The notes: generated from the sequence alone by a model not told the origin. DNA of 64,000 bases from an uncultured Amylibacter sp. (GCA_943846615.1 OX044354.1:2001001-2065000); one strand, 5' to 3'; numbered from the stretch's first letter, positions 26,125-35,761 are shown. A program made the numbers and translations.

Positions 26125-27159
26125 ATGCAAGCTAAAGCGACTGTCTACCGCGGTGACAAAAAATTCAGCGTTGAAACCAAGGATGTTCTGCCCCCAAAGG
26201 CAGGCGAAGTCCAAATCGACGTCTCATATTGCGGAATTTGCGGCACTGACCTTCACATCTATCTAGGGCACATGGATCAGCGCGTGGGTTTTGAACGCAC
26301 AATTGGGCATGAAATGTCTGGCACCATCGCCGCACTTGGTGATGGCGTGATGGATTTTTCTGTCGGTCAGAATGTTGTGGTGCGTCCGTTGGATCACTGC
26401 GGTGATTGCCCAGCATGCGATGCGGGTCACGAACATATTTGTCATAACCTGACATTCATCGGCATTGATAACGAAGGCGCGTTTCAGGAAAAGTGGAATG
26501 TCCCTGCACACACTATTCACGTTTTACCAAATAACTTGGATTTATCACACGCGGCATTAATCGAACCATTGGCGGTTGCCTGTCACGATGTGAAACGAGG
26601 CAATGTTGCCCCCGGTGATGATGTCTTGGTGATTGGTGGCGGGCCGATTGGGATGTTGGTGGCGCTGGTTGCACGACATGCAGGTGGAAATGTTACGATT
26701 TCCGAAATCAATGAAAACCGTTTGGCCTATGCGCAATCACTGGGCTTTGAAACGATGAACCCGAAATCGGATGATGTTGCGGCGTTGGTCCACGTACGCA
26801 CGGGCGGCAAAGGTGCCGACGTGGTGTTCGAGGTGTCGGGAACCCAGCCCGGTGTTGATTTAATGACCGAGGCCGCGGCAACACGTGGTCGCATTGTTAT
26901 GGTGGCAATTCATGCAACCAAACCACAAATCGATCTGTTCAAGTTCTTTTGGCGCGAACTCGATATGTTGGGGGCACGCGTTTATCACAAACAAGATTTC
27001 GACACGGCGATGGAATTGCTGGAGCAAGGTGTGGTTGATTGCGACAGCTTCATAACAGACATCAAACCCTTGGACGAAATTCAATCTGCGTTTGAGGCGC
27101 TGACCTCTAACCCCAATGCAATGAAAACGATGATCAAAATTACAGGTGCAATAAAATGA
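26125..27159 (+). CDS. Zinc-dependent medium-chain dehydrogenase (idonate/threonine/polyol dehydrogenase type)
   Basis: A 344-residue MDR enzyme. The catalytic zinc ligands are in CGICGTDLH (Cys37 region) and GHEMSGTI, the structural-zinc Cys cluster is CGDCPACDAGHEHIC, and the NAD-binding motif is VIGGGPIGMLVALVA. The family oxidises secondary alcohols of polyols, sugar acids or threonine with NAD(P). It overlaps the KduD-like gene by 4 bp (ATGA), so the two enzymes probably act in one pathway, for instance oxidation then reduction of a hexonate. The precise substrate cannot be told. Confidence 0.82.
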   Translation: MQAKATVYRGDKKFSVETKDVLPPKAGEVQIDVSYCGICGTDLHIYLGHMDQRVGFERTIGHEMSGTIAALGDGVMDFSVGQNVVVRPLDHCGDCPACDAGHEHICHNLTFIGIDNEGAFQEKWNVPAHTIHVLPNNLDLSHAALIEPLAVACHDVKRGNVAPGDDVLVIGGGPIGMLVALVARHAGGNVTISEINENRLAYAQSLGFETMNPKSDDVAALVHVRTGGKGADVVFEVSGTQPGVDLMTEAAATRGRIVMVAIHATKPQIDLFKFFWRELDMLGARVYHKQDFDTAMELLEQGVVDCDSFITDIKPLDEIQSAFEALTSNPNAMKTMIKITGAIK

Positions 27160-27926
27160 CGATACTTTCTTCCTTTGATCTCAGCGGAAAAGCAGCGCTT
27201 GTAACAGGATCAAAACGCGGGATCGGGCGCGGCATGGCCGAAGCATTAGCCGCCGCAGGTGCAAACATCATCGGCGTCAGCGCATCAATGGAAACAGATG
27301 GCGGTGCCGTTGGCGCGGCGGTGCGTGATTTGGGGCGCAAGTTTTACGCATACCAATGTGATTTTTCACACCGTGCGGCGATGCGTGAATTTGCGGCACA
27401 GGTGAATTCAGATCATCCCGTGATCGATATTTTGGTAAATAACGCAGGCACTATCAAACGTGCGCCCGCCGCAGAACATGACGATGATTTATGGGACGAA
27501 GTGATCGAAACTAACCTGTCCGCACAATTCGTTTTAACCCGCGAGGTGGGTAAGGGCATGATCAAACGCGGCAGCGGTAAGATCATTTTCACCGCATCAT
27601 TGCTCACCTTCCAAGGTGGTATCACCGTGCCAGGATATGCGGCATCAAAAGGTGGTATCGGTCAGTTGACCAAAGCGTTTTCGAACGAATGGGCATCCAA
27701 AGGCGTGAATGTAAACGCAATCGCACCAGGCTATATTGCAACGGATAATACTCAAGCTCTTCAGGACGACACCGATCGTTCTAAATCTATCCTCGAACGC
27801 ATCCCTGCGGGACGTTGGGGCAACCCAGATGATTTCGCAGGTCCAATTGTGTTCCTTGCATCATCGGCATCAAACTATGTTCACGGCGAGGTGTTGACCG
27901 TTGATGGTGGCTGGATGGGACGGTAA
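27156..27926 (+). CDS. kduD: KduD-like short-chain dehydrogenase (2-deoxy-D-gluconate/keto-deoxygluconate type)
   Basis: A 256-residue SDR. It shows the cofactor motif VTGSKRGIGRG, the NNAG strand, catalytic Ser in SLLTFQGG and Tyr-x3-Lys in YAASKGG. The stretch NVNAIAPGYIATDNTQAL and ERIPAGRWGNPDDFAGPIVFL matches KduD closely, where it reduces or oxidises 5-keto-4-deoxyuronate-derived sugar acids. The start overlaps the zinc dehydrogenase stop (ATGA). It supports a sugar-acid role for the TRAP run. Confidence 0.82.
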   Translation: MTILSSFDLSGKAALVTGSKRGIGRGMAEALAAAGANIIGVSASMETDGGAVGAAVRDLGRKFYAYQCDFSHRAAMREFAAQVNSDHPVIDILVNNAGTIKRAPAAEHDDDLWDEVIETNLSAQFVLTREVGKGMIKRGSGKIIFTASLLTFQGGITVPGYAASKGGIGQLTKAFSNEWASKGVNVNAIAPGYIATDNTQALQDDTDRSKSILERIPAGRWGNPDDFAGPIVFLASSASNYVHGEVLTVDGGWMGR

Positions 27927-27927
27927 G

Positions 27928-28146
27928 CTGTGTAAACTTGACTATCGCCCATTGGCGAGGTGTTGACGGAAAATCGAAGTTAAATATCAGATGAGGGAAA
28001 CCCTTGTTTTGGTTCTGGGTGCACCCGCGACATCGGAACGCCAAGATATCATTCCTGCTGCGATAGAGGTGGCGGGCGGGCAAATCACGCGTTTCGGCAG
28101 GCCTGTCGATCCAGGGATCCCGTTGGTTATGGGGCAGTGGTGCTAA
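27928..28146 (+). pseudogene. Decayed fragment of a molybdopterin-binding (MoeA-like) protein
   Basis: Reading in one frame from about 27928 gives KLDYRPLARC, an in-frame TGA at 27964-27966, then from ATG 27991 a 51-residue stretch including LVLVLGAPATSERQDIIPAA and GRPVDPGIPLVMGQW before TAA at 28144-28146. LVLVLGASATSDRxDxIPAA and PVDPG are typical of the molybdopterin-binding half of fused nucleotidyltransferase/MoeA proteins. Both ends of the domain are missing, so this is a gene remnant. It lies 3' to the kduD-like gene; no intact molybdenum-cofactor gene is nearby. Confidence 0.55.
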
Positions 28147-28318
28147 GAAATGCCTTTGTTTCGCCGATTATATAGCTATGGGTGGGATCCTGTATAAATT
28201 TTCCGAATGGTTGCCTTTTGGTTTTGGGAACTTCATGTCTCAAATCAGTTGAACTGTGCTGATGCGACTATGCATAAAACTTAGCACATTTCTTTCTGGA
28301 CAATTACCCAACCCAACA

Positions 28319-28346
28319 GAAAACACCCCCAAAGTGAGGTGTTTTC
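28319..28346 (+). terminator. Hairpin with partial T-run (possible terminator)
   Basis: GAAAACACC (28319-28327) and GGTGTTTTC (28338-28346) form a perfect 9-bp stem with a 10-nt loop, followed by CAGTTTCTG. The U-run is inside the stem rather than after it. It may end plus-strand transcription of the dehydrogenase run. Confidence 0.45.
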
Positions 28347-28420
28347 CAGTTTCTGTATTTAGATGGGAATTTCCCTATGCTTGTAGCAAACACGCGTGCT
28401 GCGGGGCTGAAACAGAGAGA

Positions 28421-28441
28421 AAAAAAGGGCCTTGCGGCCCT
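28421..28441 (-). terminator. Intrinsic terminator of acnB
   Basis: On the minus strand AGGGCC-GCAA-GGCCCT is followed by at least six T. It starts a few bases after the acnB stop, as expected for a strong intrinsic terminator. A and T runs flank both sides, so it may work in both directions. Confidence 0.85.
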
Positions 28442-28447
28442 AATTTT

Positions 28448-31240
28448 TTAGTATTGAACCGATTTAGGATCCAATGGTTTCATGTTTGGTGGCGTGAAGG
28501 TCGTCAGCTCGATGCCTTCAACCGCTGCCTTGTATTCCTCGATCGTTGGCGTACGGCCAAGGATCGCAGCCAATACAACAACAGGTGTTGATGCCAACAA
28601 TGATTCACCGCTCTTCTCGGCGCTGTCTTCTACAACACGACCTTTGAACAAACGCGTGGATGTTGCTAGAACAGTGTCGCCTTTGGCGGCTTTCTCTTGG
28701 TTACCCATACACAGGTTACAACCTGGGCGTTCCAGATACAGGATGTTTTCATATTCGGTACGTGCTGCAGTTTTTGGCGCCATGTCGTCAAATTCAAAAC
28801 CTGAATACTTTTGCAAGATATCCCAATCGCCCTCGGCCTTCATCTCGTCGATGATGTTGTACGTTGGTGCCGCAACAACCAATGGCGCGTTGAATTCAAC
28901 GGCTTTGCCTTGCTTTTCAAGGTTCGCCAGCATTTTGGCTACGATTTGCAAATCACCTTTGTGAACCATACATGATCCGATAAAGCCAAGATCAACATGC
29001 TTCTCGCCTTTGTAGTATGAAATCGGGCGAATTGTATCGTGCGTGTAACGCTTTGAGATGTCCGCGTTGTTTACGTCAGGGTCAGCAATCATCGGCTCGT
29101 CAATTTCGCCCAGATCAACCACAACTTCGGCAAAGTACTCCGCATTATCATCAGGCGTCAGCGCAGGTTTCGCACCAGAGCGGATTTCCTCGATACGGTT
29201 TTGCGCGATGTCGATCAGCTTTTGCAGCATGCCATTTTCATGCTCCATGCCTTTGTCCATCATGATCTGAATACGTGATTTCGCGATTTCCAATGATTCA
29301 ATCAATGTTTCATCATTTGAAATACAGATAGACGCTTTCGCCTTCATTTCCGCAGTCCAGTCGGTGAATGTGAATGCTTGGTCTGCCAACAATGTTCCGA
29401 TGTGCACCTCGATGATGCGTCCTTGGAATACGTTGTCGCCATGTTGATCCAACATCTGCGCTTGGGTCGCGTGTACAACATCACGGAAATCCATGTGTGG
29501 TGCCATCTTGCCCTTAAATGTCACTTTCACTGATTCTGGGATCGGCATTGATGCCTCGCCCGTTGCCAATGCCAATGCCACGGTGCCAGAATCCGCACCA
29601 AAGGCAACGCCCTTGGACATACGTGTGTGGCTGTCGCCGCCGATGATGATCGCCCAGTCGTCCACAGTGATGTCGTTCAACACCTTGTGAATCACGTCGG
29701 TCATCGCGTGGTATTCACCTTTGGGGTCACGTGCCGTCACCAAACCAAATTTGTTCATGAATTCCATCAAACGTGGCGTATTCGCCTGTGCTTTCAAATC
29801 CCAAACAGATGCAGTGTGACAACCAGATTGGTACGCACCGTCAACAGAAGGTGACAGGGTCATCGCCGCCATTGCTTCCAACTCTTGGCTGGTCATCAAA
29901 CCTGTTGTGTCTTGCGAACCAACAATGTTCACTTTCGCGCGTACATCTGAACCAGCGTGCAATACTTTGCCCGGTGTGTTGCCACGTGCGTTGGCGTTGA
30001 AGATTTTTTCAACAGCCGTCAGGCCTTGGCCTTCGTGCGATACTTCTTTGGATGGTGCGAATACTGGCGTAACGTCGACACCCAATGCTTCGGATGCGAA
30101 TGTTTGCAACTTCTTACCAAATACGATGGCGTAGGAGCTGCCAGCTTTCATGAATTCAACTTTTTGCGGCGTGAATGATGCTGACATATCAACCAGCTCT
30201 TCGTCGCCTGCTTCGTTGAACAACTTCTTCTCTTTGGTGTTGATGGTCAAAACCGTACCGGTCGCAACTGAATAGCGCTCTTCTAAAATTGGGTCGCCAT
30301 CGTTGTTCATGATTGGGTTGCCGTCTTCGTCCAGCTTCTTAACCCAGTTTTTCAAATCCACACCGATACCACCGGTCACACCAACAGTTGTTAGGAAGAT
30401 CGGTGAAATACCGTTCGTACCCGCAACAACAGGTGCATAGTTTACGAATGGAACGTATGGGCTGGCTTGCTTACCAGTCCACAATGCAACGTTGTTCACA
30501 CCAGACATACGTGATGAACCAACGCCCATTGTACCTTTTTCAGCAATCAACATAACGCGTTTGTCAGGGTGTTGTAGTTTCAACGCTTGAATTTCTTTTT
30601 GCGCTTCTTCTGTGATCAAACATTTGCCGTGCAATTCGCGATCTGAACGCGAGTGCGCTTGGTTACCTGGTGACAACAAATCTGTTGAAATATCACCTTC
30701 ACCCGCGATGTAAGTCACAACCTTAACTTCTTCGTCAACCTCTGGAAGGTTGGTAAAGAACTCGGCCTTGGCATAGCTTTCAACGATGTCTTTTGCGACA
30801 GCATTACCAGCGTCCAATGCATCTTTCAGGCGATCTGTATCGGCTTCGTACAAGAATACTTGTGTTTTCAAAACTTCGGCTGCTTGGCCTGCCAATGTAG
30901 CATCGTTACCCAGCGCCAAATCCAACAACACTTCTACTGATGGTCCACCTTTCATGTGGGACAACAATTCGAATGCAAATGTTGGCGTGATTTCCGCAAC
31001 AATCGCATCACCCAAAATGATCTCTTTCAAGAACGCAGCTTTTACACCCGCAGAACTGGTTGTACCTGGCAATGTGTTGTACACAAGGAAATCGATGGAG
31101 GCAGCGCGATGCTCGTTGCTCTCATCTTTGATCTGCGCGATCAATTCGGCAGTCAATGGGCCATCATCGATGGGCTTAGGGCTTAGGCCCTGTGTTTTAC
31201 GTGTTTCGATCTCATTTAGGTAGTCTGTGTATAAGCTCAT
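28448..31240 (-). CDS. acnB: Aconitate hydratase B
   Basis: A 930-residue enzyme of the TCA cycle that interconverts citrate and isocitrate through a 4Fe-4S cluster. It has the AcnB layout: N-terminal HEAT-like domain (1-160), swivelling domain (MGVGSSRMSGVNNVALW), and cluster-binding residues in QSGCHTASVWD and RPGCNLCMGNQ. Length fits AcnB (860-930), and the domain order rules out AcnA. A terminator follows. A LysR regulator lies upstream on the same strand, separated by 142 bp. Confidence 0.95.
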   Translation of the reverse strand: MSLYTDYLNEIETRKTQGLSPKPIDDGPLTAELIAQIKDESNEHRAASIDFLVYNTLPGTTSSAGVKAAFLKEIILGDAIVAEITPTFAFELLSHMKGGPSVEVLLDLALGNDATLAGQAAEVLKTQVFLYEADTDRLKDALDAGNAVAKDIVESYAKAEFFTNLPEVDEEVKVVTYIAGEGDISTDLLSPGNQAHSRSDRELHGKCLITEEAQKEIQALKLQHPDKRVMLIAEKGTMGVGSSRMSGVNNVALWTGKQASPYVPFVNYAPVVAGTNGISPIFLTTVGVTGGIGVDLKNWVKKLDEDGNPIMNNDGDPILEERYSVATGTVLTINTKEKKLFNEAGDEELVDMSASFTPQKVEFMKAGSSYAIVFGKKLQTFASEALGVDVTPVFAPSKEVSHEGQGLTAVEKIFNANARGNTPGKVLHAGSDVRAKVNIVGSQDTTGLMTSQELEAMAAMTLSPSVDGAYQSGCHTASVWDLKAQANTPRLMEFMNKFGLVTARDPKGEYHAMTDVIHKVLNDITVDDWAIIIGGDSHTRMSKGVAFGADSGTVALALATGEASMPIPESVKVTFKGKMAPHMDFRDVVHATQAQMLDQHGDNVFQGRIIEVHIGTLLADQAFTFTDWTAEMKAKASICISNDETLIESLEIAKSRIQIMMDKGMEHENGMLQKLIDIAQNRIEEIRSGAKPALTPDDNAEYFAEVVVDLGEIDEPMIADPDVNNADISKRYTHDTIRPISYYKGEKHVDLGFIGSCMVHKGDLQIVAKMLANLEKQGKAVEFNAPLVVAAPTYNIIDEMKAEGDWDILQKYSGFEFDDMAPKTAARTEYENILYLERPGCNLCMGNQEKAAKGDTVLATSTRLFKGRVVEDSAEKSGESLLASTPVVVLAAILGRTPTIEEYKAAVEGIELTTFTPPNMKPLDPKSVQY

Positions 31241-31382
31241 GACGGTCCCGAAGATTAGTTGTTAGAGAAGTAAACGCCCCTGATTATTCATTAGAGCAAG
31301 GGTATTTGTAGTGATTGTATGCGGATGTATACCAACCGTGTCGAAGATACAAGTCGCAACAGTATTTATCCGATATGCGCGA

Positions 31383-32285
31383 TTATACCTTATTCTCTTC
31401 CAGTCTCGCAACGATCTTCTCTGCGAATTTCTGTGGTGCTATGGCCATTGTACTGTGTGTAGCGGTGATCAAGCTTACGAAACCGGATGGAATGTCTTTG
31501 CTTGCCACGGGAATCAATTTGTAACCACACCGCTGGTACGCCTCAAAGTCTTCGCGAAATGGCAAGCAGAACGAAACCAATGATCGCTTCGTCGCGGCCA
31601 AAAAGGGCAGGGCGTCGCTACATTCCATACGTGCCCGCAATGTCAGCCCCAATCGTTCGCTTGCGCCATCAACTTTTGCACGCAAATGCGTGTTCTGTGC
31701 TGGCAACAATGCTGACTGATCCATTATCTCGTACAGTTTAACCTCATCTTTCCCATCTAACGGTACGCCATTTGGCAAGGCGACATGCACGTTTACTTGG
31801 GTCGCATGGATTACGTTTAAACCACGCCCCAACATCGGCTGATAAAACAGGGCAATGTCCAACTGGTTCGACGTTAGCTCGTCTTCCAACACGTCTTGGC
31901 TGACAACCTTAAGCTCAAAATGCACCTCTGGATGCTCGTTTTGGTATTCCGCGATCTGGGCTTGGATGAACTTCGGGCTTAAATCCGCGCTGATACCTAC
32001 CCGCACGGCACCTGTGCGTAATCCTTTGATATCATCAATCTGCGCCTTTAATCGATCAAACCCTGCCAACTGCCGCAACGCGAATTGATAGAACAATTCT
32101 CCCTCTGTTGACAGGCGCACGCCCTTGCTGACGCGATCAAAAATTTGAATGTCTAAATCCAATTCCAACGTCTGAATATGGCGGTTCAACGCAGACGGTG
32201 AAATTGCACAACTTTCGGCGGCGCTACGAATAGAGCCCGATTCTGCAATTATTTTGACGTACTTGAACGACTGTAAATGACGCAT
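31383..32285 (-). CDS. LysR-family transcriptional regulator
   Basis: A 300-residue regulator with an N-terminal winged helix (IRSAAESCAISPSALNRHIQTLELDLDIQIFDR) and a LysR effector domain (RTGAVRVGISADLSPKFIQ). It is divergent from urtA across 188 bp and lies upstream of acnB in the same direction. It could control either. CynR/Nac-like control of urea uptake is possible but is not shown by the sequence. Confidence 0.82.
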   Translation of the reverse strand: MRHLQSFKYVKIIAESGSIRSAAESCAISPSALNRHIQTLELDLDIQIFDRVSKGVRLSTEGELFYQFALRQLAGFDRLKAQIDDIKGLRTGAVRVGISADLSPKFIQAQIAEYQNEHPEVHFELKVVSQDVLEDELTSNQLDIALFYQPMLGRGLNVIHATQVNVHVALPNGVPLDGKDEVKLYEIMDQSALLPAQNTHLRAKVDGASERLGLTLRARMECSDALPFLAATKRSLVSFCLPFREDFEAYQRCGYKLIPVASKDIPSGFVSLITATHSTMAIAPQKFAEKIVARLEENKV

Positions 32286-32374
32286 AGGCCCCTCTTTTCT
32301 TTGATATTTTATTAAAGTGGTGCATATTTTGCAACGGTGAATTGAATATTATGACGCAGACTGCACCGCATTAA

Positions 32375-32396
32375 ATTCTTAACGTAAATTAAGAAT
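32375..32396. promoter_or_regulatory. Perfect inverted repeat in the urtA/LysR promoter region
   Basis: ATTCTTAA (32375-32382) and TTAAGAAT (32389-32396) are exact inverted repeats with a 6-bp spacer. The element is 78 bp before the urtA start and suits a dimeric regulator such as the divergent LysR protein. No clear sigma-54 promoter was found between it and urtA. Confidence 0.45.
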
Positions 32397-32473
32397 CGAA
32401 AATCATTCGGATTATCGGTTCGCTTTACACAAACGGCGGCCTCCCTCTGCGCCGTTCTAACTTGGGAACGAAA

Positions 32474-33736
32474 ATGAAAAAAATTCTGCTCGCAACGGCG
32501 CTAACCGCCCTAACAACAACAACGGCAATGGCTGACATCAAGGTCGGCATCCTACACTCACTTTCTGGGACAATGGCGATTTCTGAAACAACGTTGAAAG
32601 ACACGATGTTGATGTTGATCGAACAACAAAACGCCAAGGGTGGCATCAACGGTGAAAAACTGGTTCCCGTGGTTGTTGATCCGGCATCCGATTGGCCATT
32701 GTTCGCGGAAAAAGCACGTGAATTGCTAAGCGTTGAAAAAGTGGACGTGATTTTCGGTAACTGGACATCAGTTTCACGTAAATCAGTTCTTCCCGTGATC
32801 GAAGAGTTGAACGGCCTACTGTTCTACCCAGTACAATACGAAGGCGAAGAAAGCTCTAAAAACGTATTCTACACAGGTGCCGCCCCAAACCAACAGGCAA
32901 TCCCAGCAACTGATTACTATCTCGAAGAATTGGGCGTCGAAAAATTCGCGCTATTGGGTACAGACTACGTTTACCCGCGCACAACAAACAAAATTCTAGA
33001 ACAATACCTTAAAGACAAAGGCATTGATGGAAACGACATCTTTGTAAACTACACACCGTTTGGTCACTCTGACTGGTCGAAAATCGTAGCAGACGTTGTT
33101 GCGCTGGGCGCAGACGGTAAAAAGGTCGGCGTTATCTCAACAATCAACGGTGACGCAAACATCGGCTTCTACAAAGAATTAGCCGCCCTTGGCGTATCCG
33201 CTGACGACATCCCAGTTGTTGCATTCTCAGTTGGCGAAGAAGAGCTTGCAGGTCTGGACACATCAAACTTGGTTGGTCACTTGGCTGCATGGAACTACTT
33301 TCAATCTGCCGAAGGCGAAGCAAACGCAGAATTCATCAAAACTTGGAAAGCAACCATGGGTGAAAACCGCGTAACCAACGATCCAATGGAAGCACACTAC
33401 ATCGGTTTCAACATGTGGGTGAACGCAGTTACAGCAGCGGGCACAACAGATGTGGACGCAGTGCGCACCGCGATGTATGGACAGAAATTCCCGAACTTGA
33501 CTGGCGGTATGGCTGAAATGTTGCCAAACCACCACCTTGCGAAACCAGTTCTGATTGGTGAAATCCAAGCGGACGGTCAATTCGATATCATCAGCCAAAC
33601 TACAGAAGTTCCAGGCGATGCTTGGACGGACTTTCTGCCTGAATCCGCGGTGCTGAAATCAGATTGGAAAGACTTGGGTTGTGGCATGTACAACATCGAA
33701 ACGAAATCATGTGTACAGGTTAAATCCAACTATTAA
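32474..33736 (+). CDS. urtA: Urea ABC transporter substrate-binding protein
   Basis: A 420-residue periplasmic urea receptor. The frame can be opened at a TTG (32462), but the ATG at 32474 with GGGAACG upstream begins a clean signal peptide (MKKILLATALTALTTTTAMA). The mature protein begins DIKVGILHSLSGTMAISE and includes GNWTSVSRKSVLPVIEE and LNGLLFYPVQYEGEESS, hallmarks of UrtA/AmiC-type receptors. It leads the urtABCDE-ure run and is followed by a GC-rich hairpin that likely raises its relative expression. Confidence 0.93.
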   Translation: MKKILLATALTALTTTTAMADIKVGILHSLSGTMAISETTLKDTMLMLIEQQNAKGGINGEKLVPVVVDPASDWPLFAEKARELLSVEKVDVIFGNWTSVSRKSVLPVIEELNGLLFYPVQYEGEESSKNVFYTGAAPNQQAIPATDYYLEELGVEKFALLGTDYVYPRTTNKILEQYLKDKGIDGNDIFVNYTPFGHSDWSKIVADVVALGADGKKVGVISTINGDANIGFYKELAALGVSADDIPVVAFSVGEEELAGLDTSNLVGHLAAWNYFQSAEGEANAEFIKTWKATMGENRVTNDPMEAHYIGFNMWVNAVTAAGTTDVDAVRTAMYGQKFPNLTGGMAEMLPNHHLAKPVLIGEIQADGQFDIISQTTEVPGDAWTDFLPESAVLKSDWKDLGCGMYNIETKSCVQVKSNY

Positions 33737-33760
33737 TGCCGCGTCTAACAGGGATCGGTA

Positions 33761-33782
33761 GGGGGCGCAAAAATGCGCCCCC
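33761..33782 (+). promoter_or_regulatory. GC-rich hairpin between urtA and urtB
   Basis: GGGGGCGCA (33761-33769), loop AAAA, TGCGCCCCC (33774-33782): a perfect 9-bp stem, followed by a mixed CGCACTCTTATC instead of a T-run. It is best read as a stabilising or partially terminating structure favouring the binding-protein message. Confidence 0.7.
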
Positions 33783-33806
33783 GCACTCTTATCTAAAGTT
33801 GAAAAT

Positions 33807-35759
33807 ATGTTCCGCATAATCCTATTTGCACTGTGTTGCCTTGTTCACACCAACATCGCATCCGCCCAAGGTACGTTCCAAGACTTGGTTCAATACCATG
33901 CCCCCAACATTATCAAAGGATCGGTGAAAACCGCCCCACCGGTGATTACAGACATCCAAAACTTCGGTGGCCCTGTGGCAACGGACTTTCTACTAGCATG
34001 GCAATCCAAAGAATTGTGGTTTCGCAAATCAGATGATCGTTTGATTACCGTGACCACAACCGACAAAAAAACATATACCTTGTTGGATTTGCAAACAGGC
34101 GACGCGATTGGCAGTGCCACCAAATCAGAAATCAAACAAATTAAACCCAATTCTGGCCTGCGCGGCATGTTGGGCACATCACTGGTCGCTTCGCAATTGA
34201 TCAGCGACGACATCAACACCCGCACCGCTAGTTTGCGAAGCTTGGCACGCGACCCAAAACTAACACATTTGGCGCCGTTACGTGTGGCGGTCGCCAAAGA
34301 AACCGATCCAGACCTGTTGGTAAAAATGACACGTCTGGAACGCCTTTTGACGACGCAATATGATACCAATTCTTATGAACGCGTTAAGGCGATAAACAGC
34401 TTTTCAAACGATCTAGGATTGGATGTGCGTGGACGCTTAAACCCAATACTCGACACCCAGATTCAACTGTCGAAAACCGCGCCAGATCACGGAAAATTCG
34501 CCCAAATAATCACGCCTAATGCGAATGGGGAATTCACCCCCACCGACGCCTACGCAATGATTGTGGCTCAGGGCTGGGCCGAACCCGACATCACGACGGA
34601 CGAGAAGCGCCAGGCCATTATCAACAACATTGAAAACGGTTCTGTCGCGGGTATCGATATAAAAACTTTGGACACAGCCCAGAGCCGCGACGCCGCCTAT
34701 GCAGCATTGGCAAAACTGGGCACTGTTCCAACAGACGTGTCGGATGCGGACATCCAAGCCGCAATCAACACCACCCACTTCTACACGACTTACCTAGAAA
34801 AAGATCCCGCCGTCGTTGCTGCCACAATTGAAACACTGGACAGCATCAACACTCGCGTCGGAATTTCCAACACCATTGATCTGTTTTTGGACGGCCTATC
34901 TCTAGCCTCAATCTTCTTCCTCGCCGCGATCGGCTTGGCTATCACATTCGGCGTCATGGGCGTCATCAACATGGCGCACGGCGAATTCATCATGATGGGC
35001 GCATACACGGGATATTTGGTGCAACAAATCATCACCAACTACACCCTATCAATCATCATCGCGATCCCCGCCGCATTCATGGTGACCTTCGCCGCTGGCG
35101 TCCTAATGGAACGCTTGATCATTCGCCACCTTTACCACCGCCCATTGGAAACATTGCTGGCGACATTCGGTGTATCCATCGCATTACAACAATTGGCGAA
35201 AAACATTTTTGGCACACAAGCACGTCCGCTAACATCACCCGATTGGCTGGGCGGCGCGTGGCAAATCAACGACGTCATTTCCATCAGTTGGATCAGGGTC
35301 GCGATCTTTGTCCTCTCGATTTTGTTCTTCCTTATGTTGTGGTTCACGCTGAATAAAACCCGCCTCGGCCTTGAAACCCGCGCGGTTACACAAAATCCAC
35401 GTATGGCGGCCTCGATGGGAATTAACCCTGCAAAAATCAACATGCTAACATTCGGGCTCGGCTCTGGTATCGCTGGGATCGCGGGTGTCGCAATCGGCTT
35501 GTTTGCCAAGGTGACGTCAGAACTGGGTTCCGACTACATCGTACAATCCTTTATGACGGTCGTTGTCGGCGGTGTCGGCAATATCTGGGGCACCTTGGCG
35601 GGTGCTGCGATGATCGGGTTTTTGCAAAAAGGCATTGAATGGTTCAACCCATCTAACACCTTGGCGGCGCAAACATTCATGATCGTCTTCATCATCATCT
35701 TCATCCAATTCCGCCCCCGTGGCATCATCGCCCTTCGTGGCCGCGCCGCAGGAGATTGA
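33807..35759 (+). CDS. urtB: Urea ABC transporter permease UrtB
   Basis: A 650-residue protein. A signal peptide (first 20 residues) leads a long periplasmic region of about 340 residues with helical repeats, a known trait of UrtB. The membrane permease part begins near residue 360 (LFLDGLSLASIFFLAAIGLAITFGVMGVINMAHGEF), typical of branched-chain-amino-acid-type permeases. It forms the channel with UrtC. Confidence 0.92.
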   Translation: MFRIILFALCCLVHTNIASAQGTFQDLVQYHAPNIIKGSVKTAPPVITDIQNFGGPVATDFLLAWQSKELWFRKSDDRLITVTTTDKKTYTLLDLQTGDAIGSATKSEIKQIKPNSGLRGMLGTSLVASQLISDDINTRTASLRSLARDPKLTHLAPLRVAVAKETDPDLLVKMTRLERLLTTQYDTNSYERVKAINSFSNDLGLDVRGRLNPILDTQIQLSKTAPDHGKFAQIITPNANGEFTPTDAYAMIVAQGWAEPDITTDEKRQAIINNIENGSVAGIDIKTLDTAQSRDAAYAALAKLGTVPTDVSDADIQAAINTTHFYTTYLEKDPAVVAATIETLDSINTRVGISNTIDLFLDGLSLASIFFLAAIGLAITFGVMGVINMAHGEFIMMGAYTGYLVQQIITNYTLSIIIAIPAAFMVTFAAGVLMERLIIRHLYHRPLETLLATFGVSIALQQLAKNIFGTQARPLTSPDWLGGAWQINDVISISWIRVAIFVLSILFFLMLWFTLNKTRLGLETRAVTQNPRMAASMGINPAKINMLTFGLGSGIAGIAGVAIGLFAKVTSELGSDYIVQSFMTVVVGGVGNIWGTLAGAAMIGFLQKGIEWFNPSNTLAAQTFMIVFIIIFIQFRPRGIIALRGRAAGD

Positions 35760-35761
35760 TC

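Noticed and set aside
28256..28591. 111-codon plus-strand frame
   Set aside because: Runs through the acnB terminator into antisense of acnB and has no family features.
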